A stretch of DNA of 64,000 bases from Pseudomonas brassicacearum (GTDB lineage Bacteria > Pseudomonadota > Gammaproteobacteria > Pseudomonadales > Pseudomonadaceae): assembly GCF_003732265.1 (NCBI RefSeq), contig NZ_MOBK01000005.1, positions 124,001 to 188,000 of the forward strand. The letters are read 5' to 3'. How positions within the stretch are numbered: the stretch's first letter is position 1; each line of letters opens with the position of its first letter. Below are positions 30,218 through 39,145 of this stretch, piece after piece. Both the position numbers and the translations under genes were made by a program. Under the pieces are notes generated by a model. That model made no database searches and was not told the DNA's origin. It worked only from the letters and a program-made list of their open reading frames with translations.

Positions 30218-32602
30218 ATGCGCTATTTGCTGATGTTGCTGCTTTGCTTGCCCCTCATGGCGAGCGCCGTCGAGTTCGACGAATTCACCCAGAGCCTTCC
30301 CCTGGGACGAGTCATGCAAGTGTACGAAGACGCGGGTGGTCAGGCGACCATCGCTGATGTTCGTGCACAGGCTGCGGCCGGAAACTTCAAGCCCCACGAC
30401 AAAGCCACGCTCAATGCCGGATACTCGCGTTCGGTGTTCTGGCTGAAAATCGATCTGCATTACCGCCCGACCAACCCCGCTGCGCAACGCACCTGGTTGC
30501 TCGAATTGGCCTATCCGCCCCTCGATCACCTTGATCTGTACTTGCCCGATGCTACCGGCAACTACCAATTGGTGCGGCAGACCGGCGATGCCCTGCCGTT
30601 CGCCACTCGCGAGATCCGCCAGAACAATTACCTGTTCGATTTGAATTTCACCCCTGACCAGGCGCAAACCGTCTACTTGCGCCTGCAAAGTGAAGGCTCG
30701 ATTCAGGCGCCGGTCACCTTGTGGTCGAGCACCGCGTTCCTCGAAGAACAACCGGTGCGTCTCTATGTGCTGGGACTGATCTACGGCGTGTTGCTGGGGA
30801 TGCTGGTCTACAACCTGTTCATCTACCTTAGCGTGCGTGACACCAGCTACCTCTATTACATCTTCTACATTGCCTCGTTCGGCCTGTATCAGCTGTCGGT
30901 CAACGGCGCGGCCGTGGAGTATTTCTGGCCGAACAATCCCTGGTGGGCCAACGCGGCAACGCCGTTTTTCATCGGCTGTGCCGGGCTGTTCGGCAGCCAG
31001 TTCGCCCGCAGCTTCTTGCAGACCGGGTCTTACGGGCGCTGGCTCGATCGCTTGCTGCTGGCGTTGATTGCATTCAGCGCGGTGGTGATCGGGCTGTCAC
31101 TGATGGCCAGTTACGCCCTGGCCTTGCGCCTGGCCACGGCGTTGGCCTTGACCTTCACCGTGGTGATTTTCGCCGCCGGGCTGTGCGCCTGGCTTCGCGG
31201 CCTGCGGGTGGCGCGTTACTTCATCATTGCCTGGTCGGCGTTTTTGCTCGGCGGCATCGTCAACACGCTGATGGTCCTGGGTTACCTGCCCAACGTGTTC
31301 CTGACCATGTATTCGAGCCAGATCGGCTCGGCGATCGAAGTCGCCTTGCTGTCGCTGGCCTTGGCCGACCGCATCAACGCCATGCGCGAGCAGCAGGCGC
31401 AAACGCTGTTGGATGCCGGGCAAAAGCTTGAAGTGCTGAACCAGCAACTGGCCCACAGTAACAAGCTCAAGGACGAATTCCTCGCCACCCTGACCCACGA
31501 ACTGCGCACCCCCATGAACGGTGTGATCGGTTCTTTGGAGTTGATGCAGACCGTCGAGATGGACCCTGAACTGGAGCAATACCAGCAGACCGCCGCCGGT
31601 TCCGCGCGGGACATGATGCGCATGGTCAACGGCATCCTGACCCTGACCGAGTTGCAGGCCGGCAAGCTCAAGGCCACCCCGGCGACATTCAGTTTGCGCG
31701 GTGTGGTCGATGCCTTGCGGGCGCAGTTCGAGGGCAATGCCTCGAGCAAGTCGCTGGACTTCAAAGTCGACGTCACGTCGGGGCTGCCGGACCGCTTGCA
31801 TGGCGACAGCACCAAACTGACGCAGTGCCTGGAATGCCTGCTGGACAATGCGATCAAGTTCACCCGGGTCGGCGGTCTCGCGCTGCGGGTGACCGGCAAA
31901 CCGGTGGAAAACGGTCGGCTGTCGTTGTCGTTTGCGGTGATCGACACCGGCATCGGCTTCACCGATCTGGGGGAGGCGACGATGTATCAGCGTTTCTTCC
32001 AGCTCGACGGTTCGATGACGCGCGAATACGGCGGCCTGGGCGTGGGCCTGGCGATTTGTCGGCAACTGGTCGAATTGCTCGGTGGGCGCCTGACACACCG
32101 GTCGGAGCCGGGCAGTGGCAGCCGGTTCCAGCTGGATGTCGACTTTGAAGTGCCCGTGGTAGAACGCCCGCCCGTGCCGTTGATGAGCGGTGATCCTGCA
32201 CGTTTGCGCTTGCCTCAGGATTGCAGCGTGTTGCTGGTCGACGATAACAGCGTCAACCAATTGGTGATGCGCGGCATGTTGCTCAAGCTCGGGTTTCGGG
32301 TGCGTTCCGCGGATAACGGCGTGGCCGCGCTCGATCAGTTGCAGCGTGAAACCTTTGACGCGGTGTTGCTCGACTGCCAGCTGCCGCCTCTGGATGGCCT
32401 CTCTCTGTGCTGCCAGATCCGCGATTTGCCGGGTTGCGCCGAATTGCCGGTGTTTGTGGTCGCACTCAGCGTCGATCGTGAACGCTGCCCGACCGGCGAC
32501 ATGATCGATTACCTGAACAAACCGGTAAAATTCGAAGACTTGCAGGCCGCACTGTATCGACGGGTGTTGTGCCCAAGACACGGCGAAAGCGCCGACAGTT
32601 AG
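30218..32602 (+). CDS. ladS: LadS-type hybrid sensor histidine kinase
   Basis: Membrane hybrid kinase; in P. aeruginosa LadS feeds the GacS/GacA-Rsm pathway and favours biofilm over acute virulence. The same neighbours (thiD-thiE-hemL) and length (794 versus about 795) support orthology. Order: signal peptide (1-17), 7TMR-DISMED2 sensor domain (about 25-175), seven-helix 7TMR-DISM region (about 180-385), HisKA with phospho-acceptor His427 in THELRTPMN, HATPase with N-box LLDNAIKF and G-boxes DTGIGF and GLGVGLAI, then a receiver domain with DD at 675-676, Asp719 in LLDCQLP and Lys768 in LNKPV. No Hpt domain, as in LadS. A calcium-responsive role is known in P. aeruginosa; here it is inference. 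Confidence 0.92.
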   Translation: MRYLLMLLLCLPLMASAVEFDEFTQSLPLGRVMQVYEDAGGQATIADVRAQAAAGNFKPHDKATLNAGYSRSVFWLKIDLHYRPTNPAAQRTWLLELAYPPLDHLDLYLPDATGNYQLVRQTGDALPFATREIRQNNYLFDLNFTPDQAQTVYLRLQSEGSIQAPVTLWSSTAFLEEQPVRLYVLGLIYGVLLGMLVYNLFIYLSVRDTSYLYYIFYIASFGLYQLSVNGAAVEYFWPNNPWWANAATPFFIGCAGLFGSQFARSFLQTGSYGRWLDRLLLALIAFSAVVIGLSLMASYALALRLATALALTFTVVIFAAGLCAWLRGLRVARYFIIAWSAFLLGGIVNTLMVLGYLPNVFLTMYSSQIGSAIEVALLSLALADRINAMREQQAQTLLDAGQKLEVLNQQLAHSNKLKDEFLATLTHELRTPMNGVIGSLELMQTVEMDPELEQYQQTAAGSARDMMRMVNGILTLTELQAGKLKATPATFSLRGVVDALRAQFEGNASSKSLDFKVDVTSGLPDRLHGDSTKLTQCLECLLDNAIKFTRVGGLALRVTGKPVENGRLSLSFAVIDTGIGFTDLGEATMYQRFFQLDGSMTREYGGLGVGLAICRQLVELLGGRLTHRSEPGSGSRFQLDVDFEVPVVERPPVPLMSGDPARLRLPQDCSVLLVDDNSVNQLVMRGMLLKLGFRVRSADNGVAALDQLQRETFDAVLLDCQLPPLDGLSLCCQIRDLPGCAELPVFVVALSVDRERCPTGDMIDYLNKPVKFEDLQAALYRRVLCPRHGESADS

Positions 32603-32676
32603 GCGGATATGCCACTTTGTTCAGCCTCGGGGCAGTGCTTAACTGAATCCCTTGGCTGACCCAAAGGAGCCCCGTC

Positions 32677-34326
32677 ATGAACCTGCATCAGTTCGCCGAA
32701 ACCCACGAAGTCACCAACCAGCCACCGTCGCTGGACGGCACCAACCTCTACCGCATCGACCTGCCTCTGCAGGAGTGGTCGCGGCGGTTCGGGGCCGGTT
32801 GGGCCGAGTCTCGGATCGACGCCTATGGCGCACTGGCCGGCGGGCCGCTGATGGAGGCCGGGTTCCTGGCCAATCAGAACAAACCGGTATTCGTCAGCCA
32901 TGACCGTTATGGCCATCGCATCGATCTGGTGGAATTCCACCCGGCCTATCACCAATTGATGCGCACCGCCGTCGAGCACGGGCTGACGTCGTTGCCGTGG
33001 GCGCATCCGCAGTCCGGTGCGCATGTGGCTCGCGCGTCCATGAGTTATCTGCACAGCCAGGCCGAAGCCGGCAGCGGTTGCCCGTTGACCATGACCTTCG
33101 CCAGCGTCCCGGCGATGCGCCTGCAACCGGACCTGGCCGAGCAGTGGCTGCCGAAAATCCTCTCTACCGAATACGACCCGCGCAATGTCGGCATGGCGCA
33201 CAAGGCTGGTGTGACCATTGGCATGGCCATGACCGAGAAGCAGGGCGGCACCGATGTGCGCGCCAACACCACCAAGGCCTATCCGGTCGGCGCCAGCGGC
33301 CCGGGCCAGGCTTACGAACTGGTGGGTCACAAGTGGTTCTGCTCGGCACCGATGTGCGATGCCTTCCTGACCCTGGCGCAGACCGACAAGGGTTTGACCT
33401 GTTTCCTCCTGCCGCGCCATCGCCCCGACGACACGCGTAATCAGTTCTACATCCAGCGCCTGAAAAACAAACTCGGCAACTGTTCCAACGCCTCCAGTGA
33501 AGTGGAGTTCCGTGGGGCATTGGCGTGGATGATCGGCGAAGAAGGGCGGGGCGTGCCGACCATCATCGAGATGGTCGCCATGACCCGCTTCGATTGCATG
33601 GTCGGTTCCAGCGCGCTGATGCGTCAGGCCCTGACCCAGGCCAGCCATCACTGCGCGCACCGCAGCGTCGGCGGCAAGCTGCTCAGCGAACAGCCGTTGA
33701 TGCAAAACGTACTCGCCGATCTTGCGCTGGAAAGCGAAGCCGCCCTCGCGTTGAGCCTGCGCATGGGCAAGGCGCTGGATCATCTGGACGACAGCCATGA
33801 AGCGAAATTTGCCCGTCTGGTGACGGCGGTGGGCAAATACTGGATCTGCAAACGAGCGCCCGCGATGATCAACGAAGCCGCCGAATGCATGGGCGGCGCC
33901 GGGTATGTCGAAGAAAGCATTCTGCCGCGCCTGTATCGGGAGGCGCCGGTCAATTCGACGTGGGAAGGTTCCGGCAACGTGCAGTGCCTGGATGTGTTGC
34001 GCGCCTTGTCGAAGGAGCCGGGTGTGCTGGATGTGTTGTTCAGCGAACTGGGTGATGGTCATGGTGACAAACGCCTGGCCGTGCACATCAGTCAGTTGCA
34101 GGCGGCGTTCAAGGACACCAGCGACATTCAATACCGCGCGCGGCAATTGACCGAAGACATCGCGTTGGGGCTTCAGGCCAAGCTGTTGCTGGAGGCGGGT
34201 AACTCTGCTGTCAGCGATGCGTTCATCGCCAGCCGCCTCGGTTCGGCGGGGCGGGTGTATGGCGCGTTGCCGCGTGGGCTGGAGGTAGAGGCGATTGTCA
34301 CCCGGTCCACCCCGCAAGGTTTTTGA
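32677..34326 (+). CDS. aidB: AidB-like acyl-CoA dehydrogenase-fold flavoprotein
   Basis: 549 residues aligning along the whole length with E. coli AidB (541), a DNA-binding flavoprotein of the adaptive response to alkylation. Shared blocks include NQPPSLDGTNLY, GMAMTEKQGGTDV, VGHKWFCSAPMCDA, KLGNCSNASSEVEF and PVNSTWEGSGNVQCLDVLR. FAD-binding MTEKQGGTD and the C-terminal four-helix region are present. Its true substrate is unsettled; AidB has weak isovaleryl-CoA dehydrogenase activity. No Ada operator is obvious upstream, and the gap to ladS is only 74 bases. Confidence 0.88.
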   Translation: MNLHQFAETHEVTNQPPSLDGTNLYRIDLPLQEWSRRFGAGWAESRIDAYGALAGGPLMEAGFLANQNKPVFVSHDRYGHRIDLVEFHPAYHQLMRTAVEHGLTSLPWAHPQSGAHVARASMSYLHSQAEAGSGCPLTMTFASVPAMRLQPDLAEQWLPKILSTEYDPRNVGMAHKAGVTIGMAMTEKQGGTDVRANTTKAYPVGASGPGQAYELVGHKWFCSAPMCDAFLTLAQTDKGLTCFLLPRHRPDDTRNQFYIQRLKNKLGNCSNASSEVEFRGALAWMIGEEGRGVPTIIEMVAMTRFDCMVGSSALMRQALTQASHHCAHRSVGGKLLSEQPLMQNVLADLALESEAALALSLRMGKALDHLDDSHEAKFARLVTAVGKYWICKRAPAMINEAAECMGGAGYVEESILPRLYREAPVNSTWEGSGNVQCLDVLRALSKEPGVLDVLFSELGDGHGDKRLAVHISQLQAAFKDTSDIQYRARQLTEDIALGLQAKLLLEAGNSAVSDAFIASRLGSAGRVYGALPRGLEVEAIVTRSTPQGF

Positions 34327-34355
34327 CCACGGTGGCATGAACCACACAGAACCCC

Positions 34356-34445
34356 TGTGGGAGCGGGCTTGCTCGCGAAAGCGATTTAACATTCAGCATG
34401 GATGTCGGCTGATAGTCCGCTTTCGCGAGCAAGCCCGCTCCCACA
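34356..34445. repeat. REPIN, TGTGGGAGC type
   Basis: TGTGGGAGCGGGCTTGCTCG at 34356 mirrored by CGAGCAAGCCCGCTCCCACA ending at 34445, 40-base middle. Lies between the aidB and amn genes. Confidence 0.9.
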
Positions 34446-34517
34446 TTGGATCAGTGGTGTGCTCAGGAACTGTGATTGAGCATGCCACTGTTCCCGTGAA
34501 GCGACGATGCAGGCAAG

Positions 34518-36017
34518 ATGAAGGTCTGCAAGTCAGAACACAGGATGCTGATCGTGACCGAAGCTTTTATTGTCGTTCAAACCGCCGAGCAAGCCGTGGA
34601 CCGGCTTGCGCTCTTGCACAATCGTGCAACCACCGCGCTGAACCAGGCGCTCAAGCGTTACCTCAAGGATCGTGTCGAGCCGGACGCCGAACAGCGTGCG
34701 ATGTTTCGTTATCCTGAACTGCGTCTGACCTATCACTGCCAGGGCGAAGTCCCGCAGACCACGCGTGCCTACGCCAAGGTTCAGCTGCCGGGGACCTACA
34801 GCGTCACCGTCACCCATCCCGCCGCTTTCCGTAAATACCTGCTGGAACAGCTCGTGCCATTGATGCACGACTTCACCGTGACCGTCGAAGTCGGCGTCAG
34901 CCAGCAGAACATTCCTTATCCGTACGTGGTCGAGCAGGGCGATGAACTGGCCGGCTCCGGCGTGACCGCTGCCGTGCTGGCGCGGGTGTTCCCGAGTACC
35001 GATTTGTCGGCCGCCACCGATGGCATCGCCGATGGCTTGTACGATTGGGAAAACACCGACCCGCTGCCGCTGGCGCTGTTCGACGCCGCGCGGGTGGACT
35101 TTTCCCTGCGTCGACTGGTGCATTACACCGGCAGTGACTGGCGTCATGTGCAGCCGTGGATCCTGTTGACCAACTACCACCGCTACGTTGACCAGTTCAT
35201 CGTCCATGGCCTGGAGCAACTGCGCAGCGACCCGCGTTTCGTGCGCATGGTCTTGCCGGGCAACGTCATCATCGAAAAAAGCATGGACCACGGCGAAGCT
35301 TCGGCCATTGCCGCGGGTGTGGTCTGGCACCGTTATCAGATGCCGGCCTATCACCTGATCGCCAGCGATGGCCACGGCGTGACGCTGGTGAACATCGGCG
35401 TCGGCCCGTCCAACGCCAAGAACATCACCGACCACTTGGCCGTGCTGCGTCCGCATTGCTGGCTAATGATCGGCCACTGCGGCGGCCTGCGTCAGTCGCA
35501 GACCATTGGCGACTACGTGCTGGCGCACGCATACATGCGCCGCGACGGGATTCTCGACCGGGTCGTGCCGCCGAACATTCCGATTCCGGCGCTGGCTGAA
35601 GTGCAGATGGCGTTGCAGCAAGCGGCGGCCAACATCACCGGCGAAAAAGGCGACGAGCTGAAAAAACGCCTGCGCACCGGTACGGTACTGACGTATGACG
35701 ACCGTAACTGGGAACTGCGTTGGGCGCAGGAGCGTCCGTTGATCAACCTGTCCCGCGCGGTAGCCGTGGACATGGAAAGCGGCACCATCGCCGCTCAGGG
35801 CTATCGTTTGCGGGTGCCTTACGGCACGTTGCTATGTGTTTCGGACAAGCCGTTGCACAGCGAAATCAAGCTGCCGGGCTCGGCCAACGCCTTCTATGAG
35901 CGCGCGGTCAGCCAGCACTTGAAGATCGGCATCGAGGCGGTGGACCTGTTGCGCACCGAACTCAACTCGCTGCACTCGCGCAAACTGCGCAGCTTCGACG
36001 AGCCGCCGTTCCGCTAA
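34518..36017 (+). CDS. amn: AMP nucleosidase
   Basis: Hydrolyses AMP to adenine and ribose 5-phosphate, adjusting adenylate levels. 499 residues from ATG 34518; starts at 34545 or GTG 34554 give a length nearer E. coli Amn (484). The C-terminal nucleoside-phosphorylase fold is very well conserved: [64 protein letters not shown] and the final [15 protein letters not shown]. The N-terminal regulatory domain includes [11 protein letters not shown]. Stands alone between a REPIN and rluE. Confidence 0.95.
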   Translation: MKVCKSEHRMLIVTEAFIVVQTAEQAVDRLALLHNRATTALNQALKRYLKDRVEPDAEQRAMFRYPELRLTYHCQGEVPQTTRAYAKVQLPGTYSVTVTHPAAFRKYLLEQLVPLMHDFTVTVEVGVSQQNIPYPYVVEQGDELAGSGVTAAVLARVFPSTDLSAATDGIADGLYDWENTDPLPLALFDAARVDFSLRRLVHYTGSDWRHVQPWILLTNYHRYVDQFIVHGLEQLRSDPRFVRMVLPGNVIIEKSMDHGEASAIAAGVVWHRYQMPAYHLIASDGHGVTLVNIGVGPSNAKNITDHLAVLRPHCWLMIGHCGGLRQSQTIGDYVLAHAYMRRDGILDRVVPPNIPIPALAEVQMALQQAAANITGEKGDELKKRLRTGTVLTYDDRNWELRWAQERPLINLSRAVAVDMESGTIAAQGYRLRVPYGTLLCVSDKPLHSEIKLPGSANAFYERAVSQHLKIGIEAVDLLRTELNSLHSRKLRSFDEPPFR

Positions 36018-36087
36018 CGGTTGTCATGGTCATTTGGCGGTCAGGGCACTAGCATTAGCAGCCCTGACCGTTAGATGTTTTTTCCCC

Positions 36088-36729
36088 ATGCCTCGTCCAC
36101 CACGTCCCGTTTCTCGCCGCCCTGGCGCGAAGCCTGCGTTATCCCCCTCAGCCCCGCGCCGTGTCGCCAAAGCGCCGCCGGCCGAACCGAAGCTGATCCT
36201 GTTCAACAAACCGTTCGACGTGCTGACCCAATTCAGTGACGGCGAAGGGCGGGCGACGCTCAAGGATTACATCGAGATTCCCGGAATCTACCCGGCAGGA
36301 CGGCTGGACCGCGACAGCGAAGGCTTGCTGCTGCTGACCAACGATGGCCAGCTTCAGGCGCGGATCGCCGACCCGAAACACAAACTGGCCAAGACCTATT
36401 GGGTGCAGGTGGAAGGCGAGCCGAGTGCCGAACAATTGCAGCGTTTGCGTGATGGCGTTGAACTGAACGACGGCATGACGCTGCCGGCTGAGGCGCGGCA
36501 GCTTGAAGAACCGCAGCTGTGGCCACGCAATCCGCCGGTACGCTTTCGCAAAAGCGTACCGACGAGTTGGCTGGAATTGGTGATTCGCGAGGGGCGAAAC
36601 CGTCAGGTGCGGCGCATGACGGCGGCGGTCGGCTTGCCGACGTTGCGGCTGGTGCGGGTCAGAATCGGCGACTGGACGATCGAAGGGCTCGATCAGGGCC
36701 AGTGGAAGGAAGTGCCGGCGCGTTTATAA
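36088..36729 (+). CDS. rluE: 23S rRNA pseudouridine(2457) synthase RluE
   Basis: RsuA-family enzyme that makes pseudouridine 2457 in 23S rRNA. The ATG at 36088 gives 213 residues with a basic, Pro-rich N-terminus ([15 protein letters not shown]) like E. coli RluE and no S4 domain. The catalytic Asp is in [42 protein letters not shown] is the second family motif. [20 protein letters not shown] distinguishes RluE from RsuA and RluB/F. Confidence 0.93.
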   Translation: MPRPPRPVSRRPGAKPALSPSAPRRVAKAPPAEPKLILFNKPFDVLTQFSDGEGRATLKDYIEIPGIYPAGRLDRDSEGLLLLTNDGQLQARIADPKHKLAKTYWVQVEGEPSAEQLQRLRDGVELNDGMTLPAEARQLEEPQLWPRNPPVRFRKSVPTSWLELVIREGRNRQVRRMTAAVGLPTLRLVRVRIGDWTIEGLDQGQWKEVPARL

Positions 36730-36933
36730 CGTGCCGGATTCGATCAGGCCGATCACCACGCTTTTGATCACGAACGCGGCCACGCCCAGACCCAGCACAA
36801 AGAACAGAATCATCGAGCCAAAGCGCCCGGCCTTGGACTTCTTCGCCAGATCCCAGACGATGAAACCCATGAAAATGATCAGGATGCTGACAAGGCCAGT
36901 CATCATCCACTCTTCAAATACTGCAGGATCCAT
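36724..36933 (-). CDS. DUF2788 family small membrane protein
   Basis: 69 residues with two membrane helices (about 10-29 and 40-62) joined by a basic loop ([10 protein letters not shown]). It belongs to the DUF2788 family of pseudomonads; function unknown. The 3' end overlaps that of rluE by six bases in convergent arrangement. The start [13 protein letters not shown] is the conserved N-terminus. Confidence 0.85.
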   Translation of the reverse strand: MDPAVFEEWMMTGLVSILIIFMGFIVWDLAKKSKAGRFGSMILFFVLGLGVAAFVIKSVVIGLIESGTL

Positions 36934-37048
36934 CGAACATCTCCAGCGCAGGCGCGGCTAAAAGGGCGCGGCGAGTATACGCCACGGGGGATTGGCGAAG
37001 TATTGACCTGCGTCGGTGTGTCGCAGTCATTCGTCGCCTGTGCCGGCC

Positions 37049-37148
37049 CCTTCGCGAGCAAGCCCGCTCCCACACTGAATCCTCTGTGAACACAGCATTT
37101 GTGATCGCCAGAAGTTAAATGTGGGAGCGGGCTTGCTCGCGAAGGCGG
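37049..37148. repeat. REPIN, TGTGGGAGC type
   Basis: CTTCGCGAGCAAGCCCGCTC (from 37049) faces TGTGGGAGCGGGCTTGCTCG ending near 37148, right against the 3' end of the Lrp/AsnC gene (stop at 37151). Could act as its terminator. Confidence 0.9.
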
Positions 37149-37150
37149 TT

Positions 37151-37630
37151 TCAGCTGCGCAAATGAGTTAACGGCAGCTCAGTGCTATTGAGCACCTGAT
37201 TCAACACAAAGCTCGACCGCACACTCGTCACCCCTTCAATCCGGGTCAGGTGCCCCAGCAGCAATTTCTGATAGTGATCCATATCGGGCACCACCACCTT
37301 CAACTGATAATCCGCATCCATCCCCGTCACCAGGCTGCATTCCAGCACCTGCGGCAAGGTACGAATCGCCGCTTCAAAGTTCTCGAACCGCTCGGGGGTG
37401 TGTCGGTCCATGCCGATCAGCACGTAGGCGGTCAGGCTCAAGCCGAGCATTTTTCGATCGAGCAGGGCGACCTGACGGGTGATGTAGCCGTCATCTTCCA
37501 GTTGCTTGACCCGGCGCGAGCATGGCGAGGGCGACAGGCCAATGCGTTCGGCCAGTTCCTGGTTGGAGATGCGCGCGTCACGCTGCAATTCCGCCAAAAT
37601 GCTCAAGTCGTATCGGTCGAGTTTGCTCAT
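37151..37630 (-). CDS. Lrp/AsnC-family transcription regulator
   Basis: 159 residues: an N-terminal winged HTH (KLDRYDLSILAELQRDARISNQELAERIGLSPSPCSRRVKQLEDDGYI, about 1-50) and a C-terminal RAM/ACT-like effector domain ending in the ECSLVTGMDADYQLKVVVPD and TSVRSSFVL strands. Such proteins bind amino acids as octamers. It is divergent from a 435-bp region with three phased ATTGCGnA sites and an orphan terminator but no clear target gene. Ligand unknown. Confidence 0.94.
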   Translation of the reverse strand: MSKLDRYDLSILAELQRDARISNQELAERIGLSPSPCSRRVKQLEDDGYITRQVALLDRKMLGLSLTAYVLIGMDRHTPERFENFEAAIRTLPQVLECSLVTGMDADYQLKVVVPDMDHYQKLLLGHLTRIEGVTSVRSSFVLNQVLNSTELPLTHLRS

Positions 37631-37652
37631 CAATCAGGCCTTTGTCGTAACT

Positions 37653-37721
37653 ATTGCGGAGGATTATCTATCCAGGGTTAAAAATTGCGCAAGTGATGTT
37701 TATTTGAGCAATCTTCGCAAT
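37653..37721. promoter_or_regulatory. Three phased ATTGCGnA sites upstream of the Lrp/AsnC gene
   Basis: ATTGCGGA at 37653, ATTGCGCA at 37684 and the inverted TTCGCAAT at 37714 are 31 and 30 bases apart, about three helical turns. This spacing suits an Lrp-family octamer that wraps DNA and controls its own gene and any divergent transcript. Confidence 0.45.
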
Positions 37722-37739
37722 CCTCTGCCGGTGCCCCAG

Positions 37740-37948
37740 GCCTATTCTTATCACCAGAATCACTGCTCGGACAAACAGTCCGCAGCGACTCGCCCAATCA
37801 GGCCAGTCGCGGCCGCCACCCCCACCGGGGATGTGCCGGCCCCCGAGCTGCACACTGTCCAGAAGACGGCGTGAGGTGAGCCGACGTCATAAGCGTCGAG
37901 CACGGACGAAGTTCTCAAAGGGAGGCCGACGGGTCTCCCTTTTCTTTT
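37740..37948 (+). ncRNA. Possible small RNA or attenuated leader ending in a strong terminator
   Basis: No convincing gene lies in 37634-38065, yet several compact hairpins follow each other on the + strand: CGGAC/GTCCG (37778-37792), CGACG/CGTCG (37882-37898) and the terminator at 37917. A weak 56-residue frame (TTG 37704 to TGA 37874) with ordinary codon use but no ribosome binding site overlaps it. Start of the transcript is unknown; boundaries are approximate. It does not match an RNA family I know. Confidence 0.35.
37917..37948 (+). terminator. Strong Rho-independent terminator without an assigned gene
   Basis: AAAGGGAGGCC (37917-37927) pairs with GGTCTCCCTTT (37932-37942), 11 pairs with one G-U and loop GACG, then TCTTTT. 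It precedes the DUF6515 gene by about 120 bases and must end something transcribed from the left. Confidence 0.75.
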
Positions 37949-38065
37949 GCCCGCGATTTCTGTTCTGCCCTCAATAAATAAGTTTCGCGACTGATAACCT
38001 GTTGCAGAACCGGCCTGTGCTTTTCCAGTCTTACGTACAGGCCCTAACCCGCAGTGAGGAAAAGC

Positions 38066-39145
38066 ATGAAGTCGCGCATCTGGCGTTTGGCCGGTGTTGG
38101 TTTGCTGTGTGTTGGTGTCGCTGCGCAATCGCTGGCCGATGATCAGCAAAACCGTGGAAACGATGGCGGACAGCATGGGCCGGATGGCCATCAGGGCAAC
38201 GGTCAGGGGCATGGCAACAATCAGCAACGCCCGCCAAACGATCAGCAGAATAATCAGCCGCGTGCGCAGAACAACGAGATCATTCGTGGCGAAAACAGCC
38301 GCCAGTTCGAACGCGACGGTCATCAAAACAATGGCCAGAACCAAAACAACGGTCAATGGCAGAACCAGAACCAGCCACGGCCGCAGCACGACTACAACAA
38401 CCCGGTTCGCTCGCCGCCACCACCTCCGCAATTACCCGCCAACGACCTGCCGATCCAGGGCCGGCCCGATACCGTGCGCCAGACCCAGCAACCGCAGCGT
38501 GGTTACTATCAGGACAATCCGCGCAACAACGGATACAACCAGCAGTGGCAAACCGGCGGCATGGGCGCACGGCCCAATGATCATTACTGGGCCGGTCGCC
38601 CGAATGGGCACGGCAACGGTTGGGGACCCGGTCCGCAGTATCGGCCCGGTCAGGTGATCGATCGCTTCCCGGATCGCGATTACCGCGTGCCTTACGGCGG
38701 TCGGGATTATTTCTATTCCGGCGGCTACTGGTATCGCCCGCAAGGTCCGCGTTACGTGGTGGTGCAGCCGCCGCGCGGGATTCGTGTCAATTACTTGCCT
38801 GATTACGCCCGTGAAGTGTGGATTGGCGGGGCATTGCTGTTCCTCGCTGCCGGTTCGTATTACGCCTATCAAGAGAACACTCAGGATTACGTCGTGGTCG
38901 AACCGCCGGGGCAACCGCTGCCGCAATCGTCCAGCAACGGCTATGACGTCGAGGCGTACCCGGCCAACGGGCAGTCCCCTGAACAGGTCAGTCAGGACGG
39001 TTACGAGTGCTACCAATACGCGGTGCAGCAGAGCGGTTTTGATCCACGCGCCGACACGTACCAACCCGACCCTTCGGTAGTGCAAGCCTACCGACAGGCC
39101 CAGGGCAACTGCCTGGGCAGTCGCGGTTATCAGGTCAAGTTTTGA
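38066..39145 (+). CDS. DUF6515-type Q/N-rich exported protein
   Basis: 359 residues. Signal peptide (cleavage about QSLA-DD), then a low-complexity region of about 150 residues very rich in Gln, Asn, Gly and His (DQQNRGNDGGQHGPDGHQGNG...), then a conserved part with GRDYFYSGGYWYRPQGPRYVVVQPPRGI, a single hydrophobic segment (EVWIGGALLFLAAGSYYAYQ) and a C-terminal region with two Cys in the YECYQYAV...GNCLGSRGYQ pattern. The conserved portion matches what is called DUF6515. Probably outer-membrane or periplasmic; function unknown. Its last 16 bases overlap the convergent CDF gene. Confidence 0.85.
   Translation: MKSRIWRLAGVGLLCVGVAAQSLADDQQNRGNDGGQHGPDGHQGNGQGHGNNQQRPPNDQQNNQPRAQNNEIIRGENSRQFERDGHQNNGQNQNNGQWQNQNQPRPQHDYNNPVRSPPPPPQLPANDLPIQGRPDTVRQTQQPQRGYYQDNPRNNGYNQQWQTGGMGARPNDHYWAGRPNGHGNGWGPGPQYRPGQVIDRFPDRDYRVPYGGRDYFYSGGYWYRPQGPRYVVVQPPRGIRVNYLPDYAREVWIGGALLFLAAGSYYAYQENTQDYVVVEPPGQPLPQSSSNGYDVEAYPANGQSPEQVSQDGYECYQYAVQQSGFDPRADTYQPDPSVVQAYRQAQGNCLGSRGYQVKF

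Noticed and set aside
37917..37948. Guanidine-II (mini-ykkC) riboswitch, because of the ACGG in the terminator loop
   Set aside because: The loop is GACG rather than ACGR, there is no second matching hairpin, and no guanidine carrier or carboxylase gene follows.
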